From assembly GCF_012568845.1 (NCBI RefSeq), contig NZ_CP046194.1, positions 395,240 through 454,754 on the forward strand: 59,515 nt of DNA, read 5' to 3'. Position numbers and translations under genes: made by a program. The notes under the pieces are model-generated. The model saw nothing but the letters and a program-made list of their open reading frames with translations. It did no database searches and had not been told where the DNA came from. The stretch comes from Enterobacteriaceae endosymbiont of Donacia cincticornis (GTDB lineage: Bacteria; Pseudomonadota; Gammaproteobacteria; Enterobacterales; Enterobacteriaceae). Positions 30,047 to 40,241 of this stretch are shown here, piece by piece; position 1 is the stretch's first letter; the number at the start of each line of letters is the position of its first letter.

Positions 30047-30064
30047 AAAATATTCCTTTATATA

Positions 30065-31807
30065 TTAAAATGTATATGACAATCCATAATCTTTAAGTAA
30101 AGAAGTATCAATTTTGTTAGGAGCATGAGTTAATAAACAATTTGCAGATGTTGTTTTTGGAAACGCTATAACATCACGAATATTATTAATATTTGCTAAT
30201 AACATTACTAATCTATCTAATCCTAAAGCGATTCCTATGTGAGGCGGAGTACCAAATTTTAAAGCTTCTAAAAAAAAACCAAAATTTTTTTGTTGATTAA
30301 TTTTACTTATTTTAAGAAAATCAAATATTTTTTTTTGTATTTTATAATTATTTATTCTCATAGAACCACTACCTATTTCATATCCATTAATAACTAAATC
30401 ATATGAATCAGATATTATCTGTTTAGGATTTTTTTCTAAAAGATTATATAAATCATTTACAGAATAATTTTTTGGAGATGTAAACGGATGATTCATAGAA
30501 ACCAGATTATTTATTTTATCTTTTTTAAATAATGGATAATCAATTATCCATAATGGATAATATTTGTTTTCTTTACTTAGATTTAAATCTTTGCCCAGTT
30601 TTTTTCTTAAATATCCCATTGAAGATATATCATCACATAAATATTCTGTTCCAATAAAAATAATATCACCATCACAAGCATGATTCTTAATAATAATACT
30701 CTGCATTTTACAATAATTTAAATCTGGAAAATATATCTTTTTTTTATCAAATAAATTAATTAATTTATTTTGATATACTTTAAAAATATTTAAATCATTT
30801 GTACCAAATTTATTAATAAATAATATATATTTATTTAAATTTTTTAATTTTATATTAGATAAATATTTATTCTTAACTTTAATAGAAATAATTCTTTTTT
30901 TATTTATTTTAATAAATAAGCTACTTAAATCTACAAGTTTTAATTTATTTCTTAAATCAGGTTTATCTGTTCCAAAAATTTTCATCGATTCTTTAAAAGT
31001 AAAAATTTTAAATTTATTTAAAGATATATTTTTTATTTTTTTCCATATATAAAATATTATTTTCTCTATAAATAATCTAAATTTATCTGATTTTATAAAA
31101 GACATTTCTATATCAATTTGTGTAAATTCTGGTTGACGATCTGAACGTAAATCTTCATCACGAAAACATTTAGCAATTTGATAATAACGATCTAATCCGG
31201 AAATCATTAATAATTGTTTGAAAATTTGAGGAGATTGTGGTAAAGCATAAAAATGATGTTTAGCAATTCTACTAGGTACTAAATAATCTCTTGAACCTTC
31301 TAATGTAGAATTTGTTAATATAGGAGTTTCAATATTTAAAAATTTATTTTTTTCTAAAAAATTTCTAATATAATGTGTTATTTTTGATCTTAATTTTAAA
31401 TTTTCAATCATTTTAAATCGTCTTAGATCTAAATATCTATATTTTAATCTAATTTCTTCTGTATTACTAATATTAGTATCTATAGGTAAAGATTTAGATT
31501 TATTTAAAATCAAAATATCAAATACAATAATTTCAATTTCTCCTGTTAATAATTTTATATTTTTTTTTTTTCTTTTTACTATTTTTCCTTTAATTTTTAT
31601 ACAAAAATTATTACGTAATGTATTTGCTATATCATAAGCTATTTTATATTCAGGCTTAAAAACTGCTTGAATTATACCCTCTCTATCTTTTAAATTAATA
31701 AAAATTAATTTTCCTAAATTTCTATAACTTTGTACCCATCCGTAAAGAACAATTTCTTGATTGAGAAATTTTTTATTAATTTCACCACAAAAAATTTTTT
31801 CTATCAT
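30065..31807 (-). CDS. aspS: Aspartyl-tRNA synthetase
   Basis: AspS charges tRNA-Asp. The 580 residues (E. coli 590) have the N-terminal OB fold (VILYGWVQSYRNLG-like, FINLKDREGIIQAVF). Class II motif 2 is CFRDEDLRSDRQPEFTQIDIEMSF. The bacterial GAD insertion occupies about 290-420. Class II motif 3 is GIALGLDRLVMLL. The end SANCLLTHAP is also typical. It forms an aspS-yebC unit transcribed away from argS. Confidence 0.97.
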   Translation of the reverse strand: MIEKIFCGEINKKFLNQEIVLYGWVQSYRNLGKLIFINLKDREGIIQAVFKPEYKIAYDIANTLRNNFCIKIKGKIVKRKKKNIKLLTGEIEIIVFDILILNKSKSLPIDTNISNTEEIRLKYRYLDLRRFKMIENLKLRSKITHYIRNFLEKNKFLNIETPILTNSTLEGSRDYLVPSRIAKHHFYALPQSPQIFKQLLMISGLDRYYQIAKCFRDEDLRSDRQPEFTQIDIEMSFIKSDKFRLFIEKIIFYIWKKIKNISLNKFKIFTFKESMKIFGTDKPDLRNKLKLVDLSSLFIKINKKRIISIKVKNKYLSNIKLKNLNKYILFINKFGTNDLNIFKVYQNKLINLFDKKKIYFPDLNYCKMQSIIIKNHACDGDIIFIGTEYLCDDISSMGYLRKKLGKDLNLSKENKYYPLWIIDYPLFKKDKINNLVSMNHPFTSPKNYSVNDLYNLLEKNPKQIISDSYDLVINGYEIGSGSMRINNYKIQKKIFDFLKISKINQQKNFGFFLEALKFGTPPHIGIALGLDRLVMLLANINNIRDVIAFPKTTSANCLLTHAPNKIDTSLLKDYGLSYTF

Positions 31808-32217
31808 TTATAAAACCTTTTTATAAAAAATTTTATTATATAATTAATAACTTTAATATAAAATTTATTTTTATATAAAATAAAAATTTATATATTTATA
31901 ATTTATTTAATAATTGAAAATATAATATTTCAATTTATTAAATTATAAATTTATATTTTATATATATAAAATATTAAAATATATAGAATTATTATTTTTA
32001 TTATAATAATAAAAAATTTATAACAAATATTATAATATTTCATATTTATTGTATATTTAATATTATTAATAATAATTTATTTATTAATATAAATAATATT
32101 TTTTAAAAATTTATATATAAAAAACAAATAAATTTTAACTTAATTATAAATTTATTTTATTAATATACTAAAATATAATATTATTACATATTTTATATAT
32201 ATAAAAAAAGGAAATAT
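31808..32217. other. 410-bp AT-only spacer between divergent aspS and argS
   Basis: No gene or RNA is visible. The spacer must carry promoters for both divergent genes; TATACT and TATAAT lie at about 32164-32179, but in this composition they are weak evidence. The stretch 31880-31960 forms an imperfect inverted repeat centred near 31926. The 12-mer TATAATATTTCA occurs at 31921 and again at 32031. Confidence 0.6.
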
Positions 32218-33948
32218 ATGAATATAAAAAAATTTCTTTCAATAAATATTCACAAATCAATGATTCTTGCAGGTATCCCATCTAAATATAATGTTATTTT
32301 ACGTGCATGTAAAAAAAATATATTTGGAACTTATCAAATAAACGGTATTATTTCTGCAGCTATTCATTTAAAAAAAAATCCTAATGATCTTGCTAAAAAA
32401 GTAGTAAAAAATTTAAAATTGAATCATATTTTATCTAAAATTACTGTATCTAAAAAAGGATATATTAATTTTTCCCTTAATAAAAAATGGTTATCTAATC
32501 AAATAAATTTATTAATGACTTCTAAAAAATTAGGATTAACAGAAAAAATTATATCTAAAAATATAGTTGTTGATTATTCTAGTCCTAATATAGCAAAAGA
32601 AATGCATGTAGGACATTTAAGATCTACAATTATAGGAGATTCTATGGTACGTATCCTTTCTTTTGTTGGACATAATGTTATTAAATCTAATCATATTGGT
32701 GATTGGGGTACTCAATTTGGTATACTTATTGCTTTTTTAAAATTAAAGAATAAAAAAATAGATTTTTTACTTTCTGATATAGAAAAATTATATAAACAAG
32801 CACAAAAAAAATATATTGAAGATATTAATTTTACTAAATTAGCTAAATATTATGTAGTAAAATTACAACAAAAAGATATTTCTTGTTTAAAGATATGGGA
32901 AAAAATAGTTAATATTACTATGAATTATAATTATCAATTATATAATAAATTAAACATTAAACTTACTCATCATGATACTATGGGTGAAAGTAAATATCAT
33001 GATATGATCCCTAATCTTATTAAAGATTTAAAAAAAAAAAAAATTGCCGTTAATAATAACGGAACAATTATGATTCCTATTAAAGGAAAAAAAAATAAAA
33101 AAGGGAAATTAATGGCAGTAATTATTCAAAAAAAAGACGGTGCCTATCTTTATGCTACAATAGATATCGCATGTATTAAATACCGTTACGATTTTTTTAA
33201 AGCAAATAGAATTATTTATTATGTAGATTCACGTCAAAATCAATATCTTAATCAAATTTTTCAAATAGTAAGAATTGCTAAATATATACCTGATGATTTA
33301 AAATTAGAACATCATATGTTCGGTATGATTCTAAATAAAGATAAAAAACCTTTTAAAACAAGAGAAGGAACAAATATTAAATTAAATCATTTAATTGATG
33401 AATCTATTATTAGATCTAAAAATATAATTTTAGAAAAAAATCCTTTAATTAAAAAAAAAATATTAAAAAATTTGTCTAAGAAAATTGGAATAGGTGCTAT
33501 TAAATATGCTGATTTATCTAAGAATAGAATTAATAACTATATTTTTAGTTGGGAAAAAATGTTATCATTAAATGGAAATACTTCTTTATATATTCAGTAT
33601 GCTTATGTAAGGACTTTATCTTTATTAAAAAAAGCTAATATTAATTTAAATAATTTTCTAAATTTAGAAATTAATTTTATTTCTGATTATGAATTCAATC
33701 TTGCTGTATTATTTTTAGATTTTGAAGAAATTATCCTTAAAATTGTTGATAAAGGAACTCCTCATTTATTGTGTAATTGGTTATATAAAATTACAGTATT
33801 ATTTTCTGCTTTTTATGAAAATTGTAATATTTTAAATATAAAAGATACTAAACTAAAAATTAGTAGATTAAAAATTGTTTTTTTAACATCCTTATTTTTA
33901 AAACAAGGATTATACCTTTTAGGTATAGATATTATAGAAAAAATATAA
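32218..33948 (+). CDS. argS: Arginyl-tRNA synthetase
   Basis: ArgS charges tRNA-Arg. The 576 residues (E. coli 577) include the class I signature SSPNIAKEMHVGHLRSTIIGD (HIGH as HVGH). HIGDWGTQFGIL, the MFGMILNKDKKPFKTREG segment and the anticodon-binding C terminus follow. AAAAGGAAATAT supplies the Shine-Dalgarno. A 14-A run at 33030-33043 lies in frame. Synteny with aspS is ancestral. Confidence 0.97.
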   Translation: MNIKKFLSINIHKSMILAGIPSKYNVILRACKKNIFGTYQINGIISAAIHLKKNPNDLAKKVVKNLKLNHILSKITVSKKGYINFSLNKKWLSNQINLLMTSKKLGLTEKIISKNIVVDYSSPNIAKEMHVGHLRSTIIGDSMVRILSFVGHNVIKSNHIGDWGTQFGILIAFLKLKNKKIDFLLSDIEKLYKQAQKKYIEDINFTKLAKYYVVKLQQKDISCLKIWEKIVNITMNYNYQLYNKLNIKLTHHDTMGESKYHDMIPNLIKDLKKKKIAVNNNGTIMIPIKGKKNKKGKLMAVIIQKKDGAYLYATIDIACIKYRYDFFKANRIIYYVDSRQNQYLNQIFQIVRIAKYIPDDLKLEHHMFGMILNKDKKPFKTREGTNIKLNHLIDESIIRSKNIILEKNPLIKKKILKNLSKKIGIGAIKYADLSKNRINNYIFSWEKMLSLNGNTSLYIQYAYVRTLSLLKKANINLNNFLNLEINFISDYEFNLAVLFLDFEEIILKIVDKGTPHLLCNWLYKITVLFSAFYENCNILNIKDTKLKISRLKIVFLTSLFLKQGLYLLGIDIIEKI

Positions 33949-34029
33949 AAATTTTATTAATAAATATATTTTTTTTTTATAAAAAATACTATTATTATAT
34001 TTTATATAAAAATATCATTATACATAATA

Positions 34030-35127
34030 ATGTTTAAAAAAAAAGTTATAATTGCTATGTCTGGAGGAATAGATTCTTCTTTTTCTGCTTGGTTATTAAA
34101 AAAACAAAATTATCAAGTAGAAGGATTATTTATGAAAAATTGGGAAGAAGATGATACAAATCATATTTGTAATAGCGAAAAAGATTTATATTATGCAGAA
34201 ATTATATGTAAAAAATTAAATATTCCTTTACATAAAATAAATTTTTCTTTTGAATATTGGAATTATGTTTTTAAAAATTTTCTTTCTGAATATCAAAAAG
34301 GAAATACTCCAAATCCGGATATTTTATGTAATAAAATTATCAAATTTAAATATTTTATGAATTTCGCTATAAAAAATTTAAAAGCTGATTTTATCAGTAC
34401 AGGACATTACGTTCGTTGTAAAAAAATTAAAAATCATTATTTTTTACTAAAAGGTTTAGATTCTGATAAGGATCAAAGTTATTTTTTATATACAATAAAA
34501 GAAAAACAATTAAAAAAAATTTTATTTCCTATAGGAGGTTTAAAAAAAAAAGAGGTAAGATATTTTGCTAAAAAATTTAAATTTATTAATGCATTTAAAA
34601 AAGATTCAATGGGAATTTGTTTCATAGGTAAAAAAAATTTTCCTAATTTTTTAAATAAATATTTACCTTCTTTAGAAGGTAATATCACAGATATTAATGG
34701 TAATATTATAGGAAAACATAAAGGATTAATTCATTATACTATAGGACAAAGAAAAAGAATTGGATTAGGTGGATTAATGTTTTATAAAAATAAACCATGG
34801 TATGTATATAAGAAAGATATCAAAAATAATATTTTAATTGTTGTACAAAATAGAAAAAATTTATATTTATATTTTATTGGATTAATAATTAAAAAAATTA
34901 CTTGGATTACTAATTATCCTAAAATAATAAAAAAAACATGTACAATTAAAACTAGATATTGTCAAAAAGATATTAGTTGTAAAATTATATCTTTAAATAA
35001 AGATAAAATTAAAGTATATTTTTATACTCCAATTTCTAGTATTACACAAGGACAATCGGCTGTATTTTATTATCATAAAATTTGTTTAGGAGGTGGTATT
35101 ATTGAAAAAGGAATACCATTAATTTAA
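34030..35127 (+). CDS. mnmA: tRNA-specific 2-thiouridylase MnmA
   Basis: MnmA adds sulfur to position 2 of U34 in Lys, Glu and Gln tRNAs. The 365 residues (E. coli 368) show the PP-loop AMSGGIDSSFSAWLL. The catalytic cysteines lie in NPDILCNKIIKF and MGICFIGKKNFPNFL, and GHYVRCKK and SYFLYTI are present. Together with mnmE and mnmG the window carries both branches of U34 modification. Confidence 0.96.
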   Translation: MFKKKVIIAMSGGIDSSFSAWLLKKQNYQVEGLFMKNWEEDDTNHICNSEKDLYYAEIICKKLNIPLHKINFSFEYWNYVFKNFLSEYQKGNTPNPDILCNKIIKFKYFMNFAIKNLKADFISTGHYVRCKKIKNHYFLLKGLDSDKDQSYFLYTIKEKQLKKILFPIGGLKKKEVRYFAKKFKFINAFKKDSMGICFIGKKNFPNFLNKYLPSLEGNITDINGNIIGKHKGLIHYTIGQRKRIGLGGLMFYKNKPWYVYKKDIKNNILIVVQNRKNLYLYFIGLIIKKITWITNYPKIIKKTCTIKTRYCQKDISCKIISLNKDKIKVYFYTPISSITQGQSAVFYYHKICLGGGIIEKGIPLI

Positions 35128-35193
35128 AATTATAAAAAAAATATTTACAATAATTGTATTAAAAAATAAAATTTTAATATTTAAAATTATTAT

Positions 35194-35215
35194 TTTAACT
35201 TTTTTTAAAGTTAAA
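35194..35215 (+). promoter_or_regulatory. Hairpin upstream of potA
   Basis: A perfect 9-bp inverted repeat, TTTAACTTT with its complement (35194-35202, 35207-35215), has a four-T loop. It lies in the 117-base gap after mnmA, about 30 bases before the potA ATG. It could end mnmA transcription or act in the potA leader; I cannot tell which. Confidence 0.35.
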
Positions 35216-35244
35216 TAAAAAATAATATTTTTCAGAGTATTATT

Positions 35245-36372
35245 ATGAAAAAAAAAATTTTTAAAAAAGTATTAATTAATCTTATAAATGTTAATAAATC
35301 TTTTTACGGCAAAAAAATTATTTCTAATTTAAATTTAAATATAAATGATGGAGAATTTGTTACTTTATTAGGTCCTTCAGGTTGTGGTAAAACTACTATT
35401 ATTCGTTTAATAGCAGGTTTAGAACAAGTAGATAGTGGTTTAATTTTATTAAACAATACAGAAATAACAAAATATCCAGCTGAAAAAAGACAAATTAATA
35501 CTGTTTTTCAAAGTTATGCATTATTTCCTCATATGTCTGTATTTGATAATATAGCTTTTGGATTAAGAATGCAAAAAAAAACATATCAAGAAATAATTAC
35601 TAAAGTAGAAAAAATTTTAGATATAGTACAATTAAAAAATTTTATAAATAGTAAACCACATGAATTATCTGGAGGACAACAACAAAGAGTTGCTATTGCA
35701 AGAGCAGTAATAAATCAACCAAGATTATTATTACTTGATGAATCGTTATCAGCTTTAGATTATAGATTACGGAAAAAAATGCAAAATGAATTAAAAGCAT
35801 TACAAAGAAAGTTAGGTATTACTTTTATATTAGTAACACATAACCAAGAAGAAGCTTTAAGTATATCAGATAGAATTATTTTATTACGTAATGGTAAAAT
35901 AGAACAGGATGGTACTCCTAGAGAAATATATGAAGAACCTAAAAATTTATTTGTAGCAAAATTTATAGGAGATATCAATATATTTAATGCTTCTATTTTA
36001 GAAAAAATTAGTGGTAATCAATTTAAAGCTAATTTAGAAAATTATATTTGTACTATAAAAGTACCATTTGAAATTGCTTCTGGAGAAAAAATACATGTTT
36101 TATTAAGACCAGAAGATTTAAAAATAAAAAAAATTAATCAAAATACTGATGAAAATACAGGTTTAATAGGTTATATACAAGAAAAAAATTATAAAGGTAT
36201 GACATTAGAATCTATATTAAAACTTAATAATGGTAAAATTATTACTGTCAGTGAATTTTTTAATGAAAATGATCCTTATGTTGATCATCCACTTAATCAA
36301 AAAATGTTAATCAATTGGATTGAAACATGGGAGATTGTATTACCTTATGATAAAAATAATAAAACATATTAA
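35245..36372 (+). CDS. potA: Spermidine/putrescine ABC transporter ATP-binding protein PotA
   Basis: PotA drives polyamine import by PotBC. The 375 residues (E. coli 378) contain Walker A GPSGCGKT (43-50), [19 protein letters not shown], signature [14 protein letters not shown], Walker [12 protein letters not shown] and the H-loop [14 protein letters not shown]. The C-terminal TOBE-type regulatory domain ([10 protein letters not shown]) is present. Its end overlaps the start of potB by 26 bases, so the subunits are translationally linked. Confidence 0.96.
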   Translation: MKKKIFKKVLINLINVNKSFYGKKIISNLNLNINDGEFVTLLGPSGCGKTTIIRLIAGLEQVDSGLILLNNTEITKYPAEKRQINTVFQSYALFPHMSVFDNIAFGLRMQKKTYQEIITKVEKILDIVQLKNFINSKPHELSGGQQQRVAIARAVINQPRLLLLDESLSALDYRLRKKMQNELKALQRKLGITFILVTHNQEEALSISDRIILLRNGKIEQDGTPREIYEEPKNLFVAKFIGDINIFNASILEKISGNQFKANLENYICTIKVPFEIASGEKIHVLLRPEDLKIKKINQNTDENTGLIGYIQEKNYKGMTLESILKLNNGKIITVSEFFNENDPYVDHPLNQKMLINWIETWEIVLPYDKNNKTY

Positions 36373-37213
36373 AAAAATTACAATTTTTTTAATTATTAGT
36401 TGGTTATCATTATTTATTTTTTTACCTAACATAATATTAATTATTATTAGTTTTCTAAAAAAAGATAATCATGACTCAATAATATTTAATTTTTCTTTCA
36501 ATAATTATTTTAATTTATTTAATAATTTATATATTAAAGTATTTATAAATACTTTAATAATTTCATTAATTACAACAGTAATATGTTTTTTAATAGGTTA
36601 TCCATTCGCTTGGTGTTTAACTAAAATATCTGTAAAAAAAAAATCTTTAATGTTATTTTTTTTATTTTTACCTTTTTGGGTAAATTCTTTAGTTAGAATA
36701 TATTGTCTAAAAATTTTTTTAGGTGTTAATGGTTGGTTGAATAATATTTTATTATATTTTAAAATTATTCATTATCCTATTCATATAATTTATACTACTA
36801 GTGCTGTTATTTTAGGATTAATATATATTTTGTTACCTTTTATGATAGTACCAATATATTCTAGTTTAGAAAAATTAGATCGATTTTATATAGAAGCAGC
36901 TAAAGATTTAGGTGCTCAACCATGGAAAATTTTTTTTCATATAATTATTCCTTTAACGACTTCAGGAATTATTGCAGGTTGCTTATTAGTCTTTTTACCT
37001 AGTATGGGAATGTTTTATATTTCTGATATAATGGGTGGTTCTAAAAATTTATTAATTGGAAATATAATTAAAAATCAATTTCTTTATATCAGAGATTGGC
37101 CCTTAGGAGCTGCAACAAGTAATATAATTACATTATTTACTGGTATTTTTTTAATATTATATTTTAAAATTATAAATTTTTTAAATAAAAAGGAATTTAA
37201 AAAAAATGTTTAA
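36347..37213 (+). CDS. potB: Spermidine/putrescine ABC transporter permease PotB
   Basis: PotB is one of two polyamine permease subunits. From the ATG at 36347 the protein has 288 residues. There are six predicted membrane segments, [29 protein letters not shown] and the EAA loop [22 protein letters not shown] that contacts PotA. An upstream in-frame TTG at 36320 would add nine residues inside potA with no family support. The IRDWPLGAA motif near the C terminus is typical. It overlaps potC by eight bases. Confidence 0.95.
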   Translation: MIKIIKHIKKITIFLIISWLSLFIFLPNIILIIISFLKKDNHDSIIFNFSFNNYFNLFNNLYIKVFINTLIISLITTVICFLIGYPFAWCLTKISVKKKSLMLFFLFLPFWVNSLVRIYCLKIFLGVNGWLNNILLYFKIIHYPIHIIYTTSAVILGLIYILLPFMIVPIYSSLEKLDRFYIEAAKDLGAQPWKIFFHIIIPLTTSGIIAGCLLVFLPSMGMFYISDIMGGSKNLLIGNIIKNQFLYIRDWPLGAATSNIITLFTGIFLILYFKIINFLNKKEFKKNV

Positions 37214-38006
37214 ATATATATGTAGAATAATTTTTATCAATATAATTTATTTATGGTTTTATATACCTATTATATTATTAATAATAAATTCTTTTAACTC
37301 ATCACGTTTTGGAATTATATGGGAAGGATTTAGTACTAAATGGTATTTTTTAACTATACATAATAGCTCTTTGTTAAGAGTTACATATCATTCTTTATGT
37401 GTTAGTATTATTACAGCAACTTTTACAACTTTAATTGGTTTATTAACAGCTCTATCATTATATTATTATAATGTATATGTAAAATTTTTAATAAATATTT
37501 TATTATTTATAGTAATTATTTCTCCTGATATTGTAATGGGAATTTCTTTATTATTATTATTTATTTTATTAGATTTTCCTTTAGGTTTTTGGTCTTTATT
37601 ATTTTCTCATATTACATTTTGTTTCCCATATGTAGTTATTAATATTTATTCTAGATTAAAAAATTTTGATATTCGTATGATAGAAGCAGCTAAAGACTTA
37701 GGTGCTAATGAAACTATTATTTTAACAAAAATAATATTACCAATAATATTCCCTGTTATTATTTCTAGTTGGTTGATAAGTTTTGTTTTATCTATGGATG
37801 ATATAACAATATCAACATTTGTAACTGGACCAGAATATGAAATTTTACCATTAAGAATTTATTCAATGGCGAAAATAGGCATTACTCCTGAAATTAATGT
37901 TTTAGCAACTATATTAATAGTAATATCTTTATTTTTAGTAATTATAAGTAAAATTCTTTTAGGTAAATATAAAATATTTAATGAAATTAATTCTTTATTA
38001 GAATAA
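37206..38006 (+). CDS. potC: Spermidine/putrescine ABC transporter permease PotC
   Basis: PotC pairs with PotB. The 266 residues (E. coli 264) show six membrane segments, the N-terminal YIPIILLIINSFNSSRFG, PDIVMGISLLLLF and the EAA loop [20 protein letters not shown]. The conserved SMDDITISTFVTGP and IYSMAKIGITPEINV are intact. In enterics potD, encoding the periplasmic binding protein, follows. Here mutM on the other strand begins 23 bases later, so potD is not in this operon. Confidence 0.95.
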   Translation: MFKYICRIIFINIIYLWFYIPIILLIINSFNSSRFGIIWEGFSTKWYFLTIHNSSLLRVTYHSLCVSIITATFTTLIGLLTALSLYYYNVYVKFLINILLFIVIISPDIVMGISLLLLFILLDFPLGFWSLLFSHITFCFPYVVINIYSRLKNFDIRMIEAAKDLGANETIILTKIILPIIFPVIISSWLISFVLSMDDITISTFVTGPEYEILPLRIYSMAKIGITPEINVLATILIVISLFLVIISKILLGKYKIFNEINSLLE

Positions 38007-38029
38007 ATATCATAGATGTTAAATATATA

Positions 38030-38851
38030 TTATTTTTGACATTTCTTACAAAAGAAAGTACTTCTGTTTCTTTGATTTATCTTTATAATTTTTGTATGAC
38101 ATATTTTACATAATTTATTTTCTTTTCTATAAACATAGAAATATTTAGAATAAGTACCAATATTTTTATTAGGTAATTGATAACTAATAATAGTAGAACC
38201 TCCATATTTAATTGATTTATTTAAAATAAATTTTATATTTTTTACTAAAAATGTAATTTCTTGAAAATTTAAATTATTAGATATACGTATAGGTAATATT
38301 TTTGATAGAAATAATGACTCATTTGCATATATATTACCTATACCTGTTACAATTTTATTATCCATTATTAATATTTTAATAGGAATTTTCTTTTTCCTAC
38401 TAATATTATATAAATATAAATTATTAAATTCATTAGTTAATGGTTCAGGACCTAATTTTTTTAAAAAAATATTTGTTTTATAATTTTTCGTTTCCCATAA
38501 CCAAAACCCAAATTTTCTTACATCTGTATATCTTAAAATTAAATTATTATCAATAATTAAATCAATATGATCATGTTTATGATATTGAGAGGAATTTTTT
38601 ATATTATTCATAATAAATAATTTCCCTGTCATACCTAAATGAATAATAATTGTATTATTAATTAAAATTAATAAAATATATCTTCCTCTTCTTTTAATAT
38701 TTAAAATTTTTTGATTATTTATTTTAATAATATTATTAGAAATAATATATTTTAATTTTTTAATTCTAACAATAGAATAATTAATTATTTTTCCTCGTAA
38801 TAAAGGTTTTATTATATTTTTAATAACTTCTACTTCAGGTAATTCAGGCAT
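38030..38851 (-). CDS. mutM: Formamidopyrimidine-DNA glycosylase MutM
   Basis: MutM removes 8-oxoguanine and formamidopyrimidines. The 273 residues (E. coli 269) start MPELPEVEV with the catalytic Pro and Glu. IIHLGMTGKL, the helix-two-turn-helix VTGIGNIYANESLF, and the C-terminal zinc finger CKICHTK...FFCKKCQK are present. In E. coli it follows rpmBG; here it has moved next to mnmE, five bases downstream of it. Confidence 0.96.
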   Translation of the reverse strand: MPELPEVEVIKNIIKPLLRGKIINYSIVRIKKLKYIISNNIIKINNQKILNIKRRGRYILLILINNTIIIHLGMTGKLFIMNNIKNSSQYHKHDHIDLIIDNNLILRYTDVRKFGFWLWETKNYKTNIFLKKLGPEPLTNEFNNLYLYNISRKKKIPIKILIMDNKIVTGIGNIYANESLFLSKILPIRISNNLNFQEITFLVKNIKFILNKSIKYGGSTIISYQLPNKNIGTYSKYFYVYRKENKLCKICHTKIIKINQRNRSTFFCKKCQK

Positions 38852-38856
38852 AATAA

Positions 38857-40224
38857 TTATTTACCAACGCAAAATTGTGAAAAAATATTATTTAATAAAT
38901 CTTTAGAAGTAAATTTTCCAGTAATTAAATCTAAATTTTTTTGTATTAGTCTTAAATCTTCAGCAATTAATTCTAATGAATAAGTTTTTAAAAAATTTTC
39001 TTGTCCTTTTATTAATAATTTGTAAATAGAATTTAAGGAATCCATATATCTTGTTCTAGCTGTAAATTGATCTTCATTATTGTTAGTATTTATAATTTTT
39101 TTATTTATAAAATTTGTTAAAATAGATATTCCTTTTTTATTTTTTACAGATAATTTTATAATTACATAATAATTTTTATAAATTATTTCTGAATTATTAT
39201 TTGTAATATCAATTTTATTACGTATGATAATAATAGGTATTTTATTCATGAAATTTTTTAAATATTTTTTAATTATTTGAGATAAATTTTTTTCTGAAAT
39301 TTGATCTTCAACTACTAAAAATATATAATTTGTATTTTTTATTTCTTGAAATGTTTTTTCTATACCTATAACTTCAATTTTATTTTTAGTATTTCTAATA
39401 CCTGCTGTATCTACAATTTGTATTGGTACTGAATTAACATAAATTTTTTCATATAAAACATCTCTAGTAGTACCAGGAATATCAGTTACTATAGAAACAT
39501 CTTTATTAGTTATTAAATTCATTAAACTAGATTTTCCAGAATTAGGTGGACCAATTAATACTATTTTAATTCCTTCTTTAATTCTTATTCCATTTTTTAC
39601 ATATTCTATTATTTTTATTAAAAATTTTAATAATTCTTTTAATTTTATAAAGATTTTTTTACAAAAAATAGAAAAATCACTTTCATAATTAAATTCTAAA
39701 AAAGATTCTATTTTTACTCTTATATTAATAATTAAATTTTTAAAATCTTTTAATAATAAAGAAAATTTACCATTCATTAAATTCATTGCAGAAAAAATAG
39801 CTTGTTTAGAATTAGCAGAAATAATATCAGCAATTGCTTCAGCTTGAGTTAAATCTATTTTTTTATTTAAAAAAGCTCTTTTAGAAAATTCTCCTGGATA
39901 TGCAATCCTAATGTTATTAATATTTATTATAATATCATTTATTAATAAATCTATTAATATAGAATTTCCATGACATTGTAACTCTAAAATATCTTCTCCA
40001 GTAAAAGAATTAGGTTTAGGAAATAATAATGCAATACCTTTATCTATAATTTTATTTTTATAAAAAAATGGTAGATAATGCGCATATCTTGGTTTTATAT
40101 ATTTTAACTTTAATATATGTTTAATTACACTAGTAACTTTATTACCAGATATTCTAATAACTCCTATACTACCTTGACCTAAAGAAGTAGCTCGTGCAAT
40201 TATTGTATAATATTCTTTTTCCAT
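38857..40224 (-). CDS. mnmE: tRNA modification GTPase MnmE
   Basis: MnmE works with MnmG on U34 of tRNA. The 455 residues (E. coli 454) have the N-terminal folate-binding domain (IARATSLGQGSIGVIRISG) and a helical domain. The inserted G domain carries GPPNSGKSSLMN and DTAGIRNT. The C-terminal CVGK provides the conserved Cys. It is downstream of yidC in the ancestral rpmH-rnpA-yidC-mnmE order. Confidence 0.97.
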   Translation of the reverse strand: MEKEYYTIIARATSLGQGSIGVIRISGNKVTSVIKHILKLKYIKPRYAHYLPFFYKNKIIDKGIALLFPKPNSFTGEDILELQCHGNSILIDLLINDIIININNIRIAYPGEFSKRAFLNKKIDLTQAEAIADIISANSKQAIFSAMNLMNGKFSLLLKDFKNLIINIRVKIESFLEFNYESDFSIFCKKIFIKLKELLKFLIKIIEYVKNGIRIKEGIKIVLIGPPNSGKSSLMNLITNKDVSIVTDIPGTTRDVLYEKIYVNSVPIQIVDTAGIRNTKNKIEVIGIEKTFQEIKNTNYIFLVVEDQISEKNLSQIIKKYLKNFMNKIPIIIIRNKIDITNNNSEIIYKNYYVIIKLSVKNKKGISILTNFINKKIINTNNNEDQFTARTRYMDSLNSIYKLLIKGQENFLKTYSLELIAEDLRLIQKNLDLITGKFTSKDLLNNIFSQFCVGK

Positions 40225-40241
40225 AAATTTTTTAAACTTAA

